From contig VDFB02373365.1 in NCBI GenBank assembly GCA_007258455.2, positions 223,113,353 through 223,177,352 of the forward strand: DNA of 64,000 nucleotides. The letters run 5' to 3'. Position 1 is the first letter of the stretch; the number at the start of each line of letters is the position of its first letter. The DNA is from Sequoia sempervirens (taxonomy: Eukaryota > Streptophyta > Pinopsida > Cupressales > Cupressaceae). The position numbers and the translations under genes were made by a program. The notes beneath the pieces were generated by a model that did no database searches, had not been told where the DNA came from, and was given only the letters and a program-made list of their open reading frames with translations. Positions 36,201 through 48,200 of this stretch are shown in pieces.

Positions 36201-39200
36201 AGACATCTTTTGATCTGACAGAGACATGCAACGGAAAGCTGAGCGTAACACGGACACATTGATCATCTAAGATCATCAAAAAGAAAGCATCAAAGGCTTG
36301 AAAAGTTCAGGCGCCTTAATGAAAATGTGCTCTTTTGCTTATTTCCTTGATATTCTGACTAAGATTTGACCCTACGTTCGACCTCAGGTTCAGGCACTTC
36401 AGCAACTCAGATTCACCCACTGACGGATGCGTCGCGAAGCTCGAACAAATGTGAGACAAACATCTTGGATGGCATTTAGCCAAAAACCTTCATTTGACAC
36501 CTCAAAAAGATGTGCGCCTTTCTCAAAAGCTGCGCTTTTCTTCAGTGTTGGTCAATTCTCGCCTTCGCCTCGTTTTGCACTATATCTTCCACAACTTACT
36601 CGAAACAGGTACGTTTGACAGGCTTGATAGCTCACTGCGGAGCTGGCGTGATGCCGGACAAATGTCTGCTGGAGGTGACAAACCCTAAAAACAAGATCTG
36701 AGCCCCTAAAAGATAGGGCGCCCTTTTAAAAGCTGCACCTTTCTCTAGAGATAGAAAATTTTGATTTTTTCCTTCAAATTTTCATTTTTCTTAAATCTCT
36801 TTAGTAACAAACTGACATGACACTGACACCAACTCCATATTTAAAAACCCCAAAAACGACCTTCTGACCTCACTTTAACAAGATTAAGACTCAATTAAGC
36901 AAAATGCCTTAGTGAAGCAAAATTTTTGGTTTTGGGTACAACAGTTCACCAATTCGTTGAAAGAAAGAATGAAAGGAGATTAAAGTTTTGTTTCAGCAAG
37001 GTGTTAAGCTCACAAACTCTTTAGTTTGTTGAAAAGGAAAGTTTGCTGACAAGGTAAGTTCGCCAAAAGGGGAGGTTAGTTGAAGGTGAAACAAAGGAGT
37101 TTTTGGCAGGTTTGCTAGTTTGTGAACCTGTTGGTTTGTTGAAAGTTTAGTTTGCTGAAAAGGTAAGTTTGCTGAAAGAAAGAATGAAAGGAGATTAAAG
37201 TTTTGTTTCAACAAAGTGTTAAGTTCGTGAACGTTTAGTTCACTAAAAGGGAAAGTTCGTTGAGAGAGTTGGTTTGTTGATGAGGGAGGTTCACCAAAGG
37301 AGTTAGCTCATTGAAAGAAAGAACGAAAGGAGATTAAAGTTTAGTTTTAGTGAAGTGTTAAGTTTGCGAACTCTTTAGTTTGCTGAAAATGCAAGTTTGC
37401 TGACAAGGTAAGTTTGCCGAAAGGGGAGGTGCCAAGGGTGAAACAAAGGAGTTTTTGGCAGGTTAGCTAGTTCGTGAACTTGTCGATTTACTGAAAGTTT
37501 GGTTCACCAAAATCAAAGTTGGCCGAAAGGAAAAGCAATGAGGGGCTAATTTTGTAACAAGCAAAGGCGACTAAAAGCAAGTTTCATCTAGGCTCAATCA
37601 CCATTGCAATTGTCTTAGCTCAATCTAGATGCTTTCTCTAAGGGAATTTATGTCATTTTGGTGTGGATTTGATGGATTGTGTGGCGCCCATGCTTCATTT
37701 AATTTCTGCACCTCCTTTTTCTTTCATAATGCACTTTCAACTCACCATTTCTAGTACGATTTCTGGGTGATTTCTTCTTGTTGCTTGCATTCAAGCACCC
37801 AACTCATTCAATGCGGAGACATGGTGCATGCTAGAAGAACTATTTTGGACATTCCTTTTCTAGCATGCCATCTCCATAAGCTACGGTTGCAACAACTTTC
37901 CTGGGCGATTTTGATCGGTTAGTGAACCAGAAAAGAAGATTGTTCTCTCCTAGTCAATCAGATCTCAAAGTATGCATGTTTGTAGGTCATTGGTGTATGA
38001 TGACAACTATGGTTGTTTCTCCTGCCACTTGTTCTGACATTCTCAATGATTCTCTAGGCATAAAAGGCACTTTTGTGCTCATTGTGGGGGTTCTTGGATT
38101 TTCTTTGGCAGATTTATGCATTTTGTCTTTTTTGCAATTGTAAAATAGGTTTTATGCCTCTAAATCAATAAAATATACTATTGTTACCTCCTCTCAATAC
38201 TTGTATTCTATGTAAGACGTATTACCTCTATATATGCATCAATGCTCTATCTTTTTTCTAGTTTGTATGTTATGTTAATTTGTTGTAGGTATTGATTGTG
38301 TCATTTCCACCCTCTTAGTGACGTTTGGCCCTAACTTTCATGCATATTTCTGAAGACTATTATGACAGATAGCTGTGTTATGTTTATGGTGTTTTCCTTT
38401 GGTTCCTTGTGCAAAATATAGTCAAGAAGAATCACATTTTAATCTAGGTGCATCACCACCCCTTTGCATTTTATGCATTCATTCTTCCCTTTTCCCTAGA
38501 GGTCAGTAGAACAGGATTAGTTTAGAGTTAATTTAGTGCTAGGTTGGACCAACATTGCTGCATCTAGGTTAGAAAGGAAGTCGGTCTTCTCCGGAGATCT
38601 GATCTCATTTGCAAGGTCCCACACCTTGAGGTCAGTCCCATTGTGTCATTGGAATGCTAACCTATCTCTAGCAGGGTGCAATTTCATGTGACAAGAGTAA
38701 CCTGAATTTGAAGGCTAAGGGCACAATGTACCGATTTTTCCAAGTCGCAACTGCCTGTGAAATTTATAGGCATTGCTAGGATGGTTGAGTCATTTGCATA
38801 ATCATTTTGTCTTTGTTCTTATGGTCTTTGCCTTTTTGTAGGCATGCATTGCATTGAAATATATGTAGATGAAATGCTATTGTTCTTGTGCCTTGTTCAG
38901 GCTAAGACTTAGGCTGTTATAATTTCTCTTACATATTATTTTCTGTTTAACCAAAAATATAGAGGAACAAAAAATAGGGTAATTGGATGTAATTGCATAC
39001 AAAATCTTCAATGTCGAGGATGAATAGATATACTTTTTTACCTAATGTGAATTCATCTAATGTTTTTTTTCCCAAAGGGAATGATTATGAAAAGTAACTT
39101 CAATATTCTAGCAGTACACATGGATGTTTTCCAATAGTTTTTCTGTCTGGATTAAAGATACTATATACAGCAATTTTTGTGTAAATGTGGTGGTTAAAAT

Positions 39201-42200
39201 TACTTAAAGTGCTTTTTTATGAATAATTGCAGCATGTATCAGGTTATGCATATTTTATGGATTGGACCAATATTGTTTTTCTACTGTTTGTAGTAGACAA
39301 CATAAAAGCCAGACACATGCAAGTAGGGCAAGGCTAACCAAACCGTAGAAGAAAAAGTGGGAATTTTCTTTGGTTGCAAATGGGATATGTGAAAATGGCA
39401 TATGCGATGGATTGTATTATACCTTAACTTGAAATAAATTGCTGTTTTGTTTCTGTTCGAGAAAAATAAATTATATACATGTAGTCATTGAAGAAACTCA
39501 GAAACTTGAATCAACTTGTTGTCAATCTGCATTTTCTTTTCTTCAAGACTTCAAGTTATACTGAATATTTTTGGATAGGATTTCCTGTAGCCGCTTCTTC
39601 CTGATGACTTGTATTTATTTTCACAGCCTTTCATTGAGTTACTGTATGATTATATTTGATGATATAAGAGTTACACTAAAGATAATTATAACATCTTCAC
39701 TGCAGGCATTGTCTATTTGTAGATCTTTAAATCAAGTTAAAGATGCTGTATGCAATGGACAAATTTCTACAGGAATATTGCAGCATTCAGTTTTAGAGAC
39801 TATTCGTAACGCTGGGGGCAAAATTGATTATGTAGAGGTTAATCTTGAACATTCAAAAAACCTTGTTTTTAGTTATTACACATGCTTTAATTTTGATAAA
39901 TTCCAAACTTGTTTTGACCATGGTAAGTTTAGAAATGGTATACAATGCTGATATCTTTCAAGTTGTCTGTGTTTTTCTTCTTTCCATGAGTAACAACCAT
40001 GCACACGTTTAATCTCACTAACTGCAACCCATTTTAGGGTTATAAGTTTTAGCTTAAAATGTTCTTGTGAAAATAATAAATAGTCTAATTGATTCTTATG
40101 CTTATTACTGTTCCCTTAACAAAGATGTATGATGAAAAATAAAAAATGCAAGGGGTTTAGAGTCAAGTTGAAGTGATAGACAATTGGTTAGTATGAATGT
40201 ACTGAACTTAGAACTATGTAACCAATATTGTAGAAAATGGTTAATCTAGTGCATGTTTTAGAACATGAGATTAGTCAGATATCTTAGTTTGATAAGGAAA
40301 AATTAAATATACACACGGTAAGCTATTTGATAGTACAGTAGAGCCTGCATGCCACAATTCTTGCAATTAAGATCAATACACTCCTAATCAAATATTCTCT
40401 AACTACTAGTTTAACATTTTATTTATATATATTCATTTGGCTTTATTCCTGTGTCCTTTACACAGATGCATTAACTAGGAAGGTTTATAGCTCTCTGAGA
40501 CTCACACATTTGAGACGTTAAATTAAATGATTTGTGGCTGCAGGAGAGTGTGAGAATTTAGGTTGGATGAAACAAGTACCCCAAATTTACGATATGAAAT
40601 TTGGCAACATACAGATATACATATGTTCATCTATAAATGCAGGCTGATTTGGTCTCCGACAACTTCCATCCCTTTCTCTAATGTCTGTTTTCCCAAATTG
40701 AAAAAGGAAGTAGATTCACGTGTTCCAGATTTCTATCTAGGAGGATTTGGGAGTCTGACCAGTGTGCTATGCCATACACCCTTGACTTTATCATCTCATC
40801 AACCACCCATGGATGAAACCCTACAATATAATTTTCATTCTGTCTTGACAAAAGGTGCCAGCAATCCCACCAGAAACTTAGGTGCATCTCTCACGTCGTC
40901 TCCTAAAAACGGAAAAGTTTGGAAGGTCAAAGATAGCAAAAATCGCTGATATATCCCGATTAATCACCACTCGAACCCCCTGCTGGTTCTATTTTGTTGA
41001 AAATCACGATTTTTTGATATAATTGGTCAACCTAGTTTCTGATTATTTTTATTTGGAAAAGTCGTGATTTTGCAAACAATTATGATGTATCCTGATAAAG
41101 TCTGAATCTTTGGTCCAAAAGAATCAGGGATTTTTTGAAATTTTATTCTAACTTCTGCTGTTATTTTTTCTGATTTTTCCCTAACCTGAACCCTGACCCT
41201 AACCCGATTTTTTCCTGATGAATTCCCATTAATTGAGAAAATATTTTTTCTTTTGGTTTGCTGATTTATTCTTGAGAAAGATTTCGGTGACTACTGCCAA
41301 ACAACAGAAATTGAACGGTTTTTCATCTTGTGATCAACTAATTTCTTCACGTCCTACACTTGTTAAATATGTAATATATATTCATTGAGGACAGGGCCTC
41401 TAGCTTTGGAGTTAGTTTCCAATTATGTTGAGCCATACATAACCTCGCAAGATACTGTACAAAATTTGCAGATTCATGAATTTACTATAATATGATGTCA
41501 CAGTTCTTATGTATTTTTTTTCCTTTTTTTCTCAAGTGTTTGTGTGTCTTCTCTACCAAAGTTGGAAAACTCGGTCTCGGCAGCCCAAAATAGGACTTGG
41601 AATCGGGACTTGGCACAGACTCGGGAAAAAACTTGGCTAGGACTTGGCAAAAAAAAAACCGTAGTTAAATAAAAAGGGGGAAATTAATGCATTTAGAGAA
41701 CATAAGAGCCTAATTTGATTATCAATTTGTCATAATTCAAAGATTACACGTCATATGATCATCAAACACTCAATAATTGAAATTTCAACATTCATAGTCA
41801 TAGTTTCAAACTTTCAAAATGTATAACAGTGTCATAAGTTTATAAATGTTTACATATAATCATATGTCAAAATGAGGAAAACATTAACAACCAAATATAA
41901 TCTATATCTTCCTCTTTCCCCTCTTAATGGAAGTCAATTTTGCAGGCCTAGAACTAGTAGGTGCTATAGTATCCAAATAAGGAGATTGAGGAGTGGTTTC
42001 TTGATCTTCAAAAGTGTCTTCGTCCTCCCCCATTGCTTCCAATCCTGCTGCTTCTTCTTCTGCTGTTGCTCTCTCCAATTTAGCAAGATCCTCATCAGTA
42101 AGGAAGATATCAACATCATCATTTTGTTCATCAATAGTCCATTCGCCATATGGATCAATATCATCCAAGTCGATGGACTCATGTGAAACACCCTCCACCT

Positions 42201-45200
42201 TTCTAGTTCGAAGGCGAAGGTTGTACCGAACAAAGACTAAATCATTTAGGCGCTGTTGGGTCAACCTATTTCTCTTTTTTGTGTGAATGTTCTCAAATAA
42301 ACTCCAATTACGTTCACACCTAGAAGCACTACATTGCTGCAACAAGACACGGATGGCTAGCTTTTGAAGATTTGGCGTGCTAGCACCATAGTTCTCCCAC
42401 CATAAATCTACAAAAACACATTTAAAAAATATAAGTATTAAGAATAAAGTAAAAAATGTAAGAATCAAGTTTCTAATTTCATCTTGTAGTATACTATTGA
42501 ACAATTTTTTTTACTTGGTTCTTGTTTTCCTCTTCTTTCAATTGCTTGTTGTGAGGAAAAGAGTCTCCCCTATGTACCCTTGTAGACCTTGAATAGATAA
42601 AAATAATATTAAATCAAATATAGAAAATCAACAATTTAACATTGCAAATTCATAAATAAGATGTAACAAATCTCACCTCCAACTCATCAAGCACCTTGTC
42701 TCTCATCTTACAATTAGGCACCATTTTATTGATGCATGTGACAAAACCTGCCATGACCTCCTCATTAGTGTTAAATGTGTCAGAGAAGTAGAACTTCGGG
42801 TTCAAGAAGTAGGCAAAGGCATGTATCGGCTGGTGGAGTTGGTTTGTCCATCTTTGATCAATGATGCGCCAAATGATTTCATGTTTTCTTTTGTTGCCAC
42901 CATAGTAACATAAAATGGCCTCTTTGGCCCTATCCATGGCCTCATAGATGGAACCCATTGGCATGCCCTCTCCATCCACCATATGAAGAATCCTCACCAA
43001 AGGTTCTATCACCCAAAAAAATGAAAACAAATGTTAAAATATTACAAAATTAACCCCTCAAAAAAAAAAACAACAAATAGATTATCATGTATAAAGTTTA
43101 TTTTTGTGTTTGTTACTTACCCTGATCAACTCCTCTCCATTTTTGATGAATGTGTCATCAAAAACTATGCTTACAATCCTCTCCCCTTCAGACACAAACA
43201 TTTGCTTGAGATAAGCAATGGCACCAAGAATGCTTTGCAATGTGAGGAAGTGGCTAGCAAATTGTGTCACTCTTGGTCGCACAAGGTCCTTGCTATTTGT
43301 GAATTTCCTCATCAAGGAAAGCACCCAAGTATGGTTGTAGATAAATTTTGTAACATTTTTGGCATCTTCAACTACACTTTTAACCCATCCAATCTTCCCA
43401 ATGTCCTCTAGCAACAAGTCCAAGCAATGTGCAACACAAGGAGACCATGCAATTGTGGGATGCCTCTCCATAAGTAGTCTACTTGTTGCGACATATGTAG
43501 CTGCGTTGTCCATGATAATTTGGACAACATTATCAACACCAACCTCTTGGATCACCCCATCTAATAAATTGCATAAAGTCTCGACATTTTTGACTTCATT
43601 GGAGGCATCTATTGACTTTAGGGACACCAATCCACCATTAGAGGCCACTAAAAGGTTTAGGAGAGTCCTATTTCATCCATCTGTCCACCCATCAAATAAA
43701 ATGCTGTAGCCTTTTCTTCACCAAAATTTGTTTTGCTCATCAACCACAAGTCGTGTATTCTTTATGGCTTCCTCTAGCAATGGCCCACTCAAATCTTTAG
43801 CTGTTGGGGTCTTAAACCCCTTACCTGCAACTATAAGGGCATTCGCCAAACCTTCCCAATATGGGCTGCTCGCCACATTGAAAGGTAAATTATTGTAGTA
43901 CCAAAAGTTTGCTGCTGCCCTCCTAGCTTCATGATGCTTTTTTTTATTCCAACTGGTACCTTTAAGTGAAGGTTGTGCTCTTGGAACATTGCGTGGAATA
44001 AAGAAATTTGGTTTTGATGAAGGACCCTGGCTAGCACTAGCAGTAGAAAAAGAACCCTTAGGACTCTCACCAAAAGATGAATGTGGTTGACGGATGCTTG
44101 GACTTGAGGTACCATGGGACCTACATGGTGTAGAAGTCAATCCACTCATTGCTGCTGCTAGTGCATCCTTTGTTTTTTGTCTTTCATCTTTTTTCATCTC
44201 ATACTTAGCAAGAAGAGCCTTCATCTCTCTAACCATTTCAGGAGTCGAGTTAGGGCATACATCCACATTTTGCCTAGGTATTCTTTCAAGGTGGTATTTT
44301 AATCTGTTTATTCCTCCTATCATCCATTTGTTGTATTCGGTGCATGTCACCTCACCCTTTATATTTCTTGGTATTCCATACTTCCATGTAGGGTCTTTTT
44401 TCGTTCCCCTTGGGTTTGAAGATGACATTGCTGTTTCAAGTTCAACATGAAAAAAAAATCAGCAAGGGTTTGGTAAAAAAATAGCAAATAAATGAGATTC
44501 AAACATTTGCAAAAAAATGGAATGAAAAACCAAGCTAGAAATAGTAAGAATTAGGCTATTAAGGGAAATAGAAAAAAATTTGGTAGCATTTCCCCATATT
44601 TTTCTGATTTTTAATTGAAGAAAACAAAAAAAGAGAGGAGCTAAATCACTTACTTGGCTCTATTATGATCTCCTTAGCTCGTCTTCTCGGCTTCTTCCAA
44701 CCTCACTTCAAGTTGCAGACCTGTATTTGGCAAAGTAGAGAAGTGAAATGAGGAAAGAAATAAAAAAACAGAGGTTTTAAACCCTCTTTTTGATGTCCCA
44801 GTCGTCTAGGAGAGTACCTGCATGGGACTCGCGAGTCCCGTATAGAGACTCTCCTGGACTCGACTCCCGAGTCTGCGCCGAGTTGACTCGGCCAGCGTGC
44901 AAACTCCCGAGTCTGCTGAGTCCGCGGTGAGTCTGAACGAGTTTTCCAACTTTGTTCTCTACATCATGGCATCTAATTAATAATTATTTTTCAAAGAAGC
45001 AATATATGCCACTTTTGGTCCCAACACATTTAAACCCTCATTTTGGTGTTGTACCCCATATTATTGTTGGGCATTGAACTTGTGGCATCAGAGCCAGAGT
45101 CTCTTGACTCATCATTTCTAGAAGTCACTTTGTCTTTGTATGCACAATCATAAGATGGCTAGTTAACATGAAGCTTAGTCTCGAAACTCATGACGCTTCA

Positions 45201-48200
45201 TCTTACCTTCCTTGCTGTTTCTCATGATCCTAATAAATAGTAGACAAGTGGCAGCCTTAGATGCTAAACCCAACATGCCACCAGAAGATAGTTTGCAGCA
45301 ACAAAGAGACAATATTGCAGGTCACTTTGGATGACAAGAGATCAAGATGATTGACAATTATCGTACGACTCTTGCAATGAGTGCAATCTTCTCACCCTCT
45401 ACATAAACCAAGAAACCTTTTGGAGGAAAAGCACTCCCCAAGGTACAAGTTTCTTGGGTTTAATCATCATTGAAGGAGAGATAGATTTTGGTGCTTTATA
45501 TAAATAGCTTAATCAATAAAATTTTGTTGATGATAGCAGCATCGGGCTTCTACTTCCAGCCCTGATTTTTGTATAAATTAAATGTGTAGCCTATCAGCTA
45601 TTTAATTTACTAAGGTGACTATTGGTGAAGAGGCGCTTCACCTTGTATATCATATAATATTTAATTATTGTTAAATAATTAAATGTGGCGAACTTGTTCT
45701 CATCCGCCACCTTTGAAGAGACACGATTTTTATTGAGGCTGACCTCCTTGTCTTGAAGGGACGCAATCCTTCTCTCTCTTATGTATATATATGTGTTGCT
45801 GTTTGGTCATTCACATTCATTCATTATCACATTCATCCTTCATAGTGCGAGTTCATAGAGAAGTGTGATTTCCTTCAAAGAGCAGATCGAAGTTGTTTAA
45901 GGAGGCCAAAATTTTGTCTTCAAGAATGGTGACATTATATTCAGATATTGCATCTAGTTTTGGTGCTGTTGTGTGGCCTTGTATTCGGCCTCATTGTAAA
46001 GATCATTGTTGTTTGATATTCAATATATAAGTGATATATTGTTATTGGGTTTTTCTCCCTCAAGTGGAGGGTTTTCCCAGGGTATATGCTGTGTCTATTT
46101 GTTTGTATTTGAATTAAAATCTGCTTATTTATATCTGATCCTAAAATCAACATGGTATCCGAGCGGGTTTAAGAAAGGTTGTGATCAGATTTCTATAAGC
46201 AGCGTTATCTTCCACTCTTGTTCTCATCTTCTTGTGTCTATCTTATCTTCAAAATGGTGAACGGGCTCAAGATTGAAGATAGACTTGAAGGTGCTTCCAA
46301 CTTCACCTCTTGGAAGTTTAGAGTATTGCTTGCATTGGAAGAAAATGAGATTGCTGAGTTCGTGGAGTGCAAAGTTCCCGAACCTTCCAATGAGAATGAG
46401 AAGTCACAATGGAAGAAGAATGGCAGTAAGGCGAAGAAGATCTTGGTTGATTCTGTGAAGGACCACCTTGTGCCGATTATCTCCAAGTTGAAGATAGCAA
46501 GAGAAATGTTCAAGACCTTGGAGGAAATGTATGAGATCAATAATACAAGCAGAGCTCTTGCATTGAGGCAACAACTTCATCATGTCAAGATGGCGAAAGG
46601 AGATTCTGTCATCTCCTTATTCATGAAGATCACTGAGTTGAGAGATCAACTTTCTACCATTGGGCATATGGTCAATGATAAGGATTTGGTTATGTTGGTG
46701 CTTAATGCTCTTCCTCAATCTTGGGAGCCATTTATCCAAGGAATTAGTGGGAGATCAAAGCCACCTAAGTTTGATTGCTTGAGGGCATATTGCATTCAAG
46801 AAGAATCTAGATTGGTTGCAAGAGGCAATGGGAAAAGTTCTACCAATGAAGAGATTCATGTACTTGCCTCTCAATCTTCGAAGAAGAAAGGAAGAAGGGA
46901 AGAAAGGCAACTTCAAGAGGAACACAGATAGAAGAGTAGATGGTTCTCCTGCATCTAAGAAGAAGAAGGATCTTTCCCATATACAGTGCTTCAGATGTGA
47001 CAAGTTTGGTCACTATGCAAAAGATTGTCCAATTGGACCTAAACAACATGCTTCAGTTGCAGATGTGGGTGAGATCTCTCCCAGAAGGATTCAAGTGGTT
47101 TCCTATTCTATTCTGCTTTATCAAGAAATGTTCCTACAGATAGCAACACTTGGTTGATTTATAGTGGTGCCTCCTGTCACATTATTGGTTTTAGAGAACA
47201 TCTTTCAGATTTGGTGGAGAAAGATACAAGTGTTCAAGTCATAATTGGAGATGATGCATGCTATTCGGTGAAAGGTGTTGGAACCTCCTCTCTTCACTTA
47301 GATTCCGACATCTCTCTTCAGTTGAGTGATGTACTATTCGTACCAGGCATCAAGAGGAACCTTGTCTCTATTTCAGCCTTGGAGGACAAGGGATATCAAG
47401 TTGCATTCTCCGAAGGAAAAGTTCTTTCATGGCCGAAGAACTCTAGCATCAAGTCAGCCCGAGTGATTGGTGTTCGGCAAGAATGTCTTTACAGACTTTG
47501 CACTCGTCCACTACAGGCTTTGTTGCATGATTCATCAAGTTTGTGTGAGCTTTGGCATAGAAGACTTGCTCACCTTCACTTTAGAGCACTTCCAACCATG
47601 GAGAAGATGGTCATTGGCATTCCTAAACTCAGCCAGGAGCATGAAGGTACTTGTCGAGGATGCTCTTTGGGTAAGAATACTAAAGGACCTTTTCATAGTA
47701 GTGAAAGTAGATCTAAATGCATTCTAGATCTTGTTCATTTTGATTTGTGTGGTCCAATGTTTGTTGCTTCTTTGAGTGGTTTCTTGTATTTTGTAATTTT
47801 CATTGATGACTACTTTAGAAAGACTTGGATTTATTTCTTAAAGACTAAAGAATCTGAGGAAATACTTGAGAGATTCAAGGAATTTAAAGCTCAAGTAGAG
47901 AACTTGTTCGGGAAGAGGATCAAAGTTTTGAGATCTGACAATAGAGGAGAATACATCTCTGGAAGCTTTCATAACTTTTGTGTTGAGGCAGGAATTAAGA
48001 GGGAGTTTTGTGTTCCCTACAATCCACAACAAAATGGTGTAGTGGAAAGGAAGAACAGATCCATCGTAGAAGCAGCTAAAACCATGATCCATGATCAAGA
48101 TCTGCAAACCTTCCTTTGGGCCGAGGCATCTAGGATAACTGTGCATGTTCAGAATCAAAGCCCTCATCGTATCTTGGAGAACATGACTCTTGAAGAAGCT

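Larger units (their letters stand above)
32424..36943 (-). mobile_element. Very long solo LTR (4520 bp), TSD GTTCA
   Basis: On the plus strand it starts TGTTGGCGTAAAATC and ends TTTGGGTACAACA, so it has TGTTG..CAACA ends, flanked by GTTCA at 32419-32423 and 36944-36948. The minus strand has a TATA box (TATATAAATA, 33316-33307) with purine-rich sequence after it, which suggests a minus-oriented LTR with a 3.6 kb U3. There is no internal primer site, no second LTR copy and no retroviral-type coding sequence. It contains three tandem arrays and many GTTAAC/GTTGAC motifs. Solo-LTR status is inferred. Confidence 0.8.
26875..39705 (+). other. PANC: PANC intron 2 (12831 bp)
   Basis: It runs from GTATGTTTTTCC to CTTCACTGCAG. 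It contains a cluster of host-gene fragments (27990-29475), a GACAGT-rich stretch (29158-30480), a 4.5 kb solo LTR (32424-36943) and an adjacent repeat array (36959-37541). The parts 26875-27985, 30700-31940 and 37545-39705 show nothing I can identify. Confidence 0.88.
41557..44954 (-). mobile_element. Complete hAT transposon, 3398 bp, TSD TTCTCTAC
   Basis: The left end is CAAAGTTGGAAAACTCG (41557-41573); the right end is its exact inverse complement (44938-44954), a 17 bp perfect TIR. The 8 bp sequence TTCTCTAC flanks both sides (41549-41556 and 44955-44962), the target-duplication length of the hAT superfamily. Inside is a minus-strand transposase with BED, RNase H-like and dimerisation parts. 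Subterminal regions are GC-rich and repetitive, unlike the surrounding intron. Perfect ends imply fairly recent insertion relative to the neighbouring retroelements. Confidence 0.97.

Noticed and set aside
40563..40949. 128-codon open frame in intron 3
   Set aside because: No recognised domain; frames of this length are expected by chance in 64 kb.
46218..46931. Copia gag starting at the earlier ATG 46218
   Set aside because: The first 12 codons ([12 protein letters not shown]) are unlike gag; the family start is the ATG at 46254.
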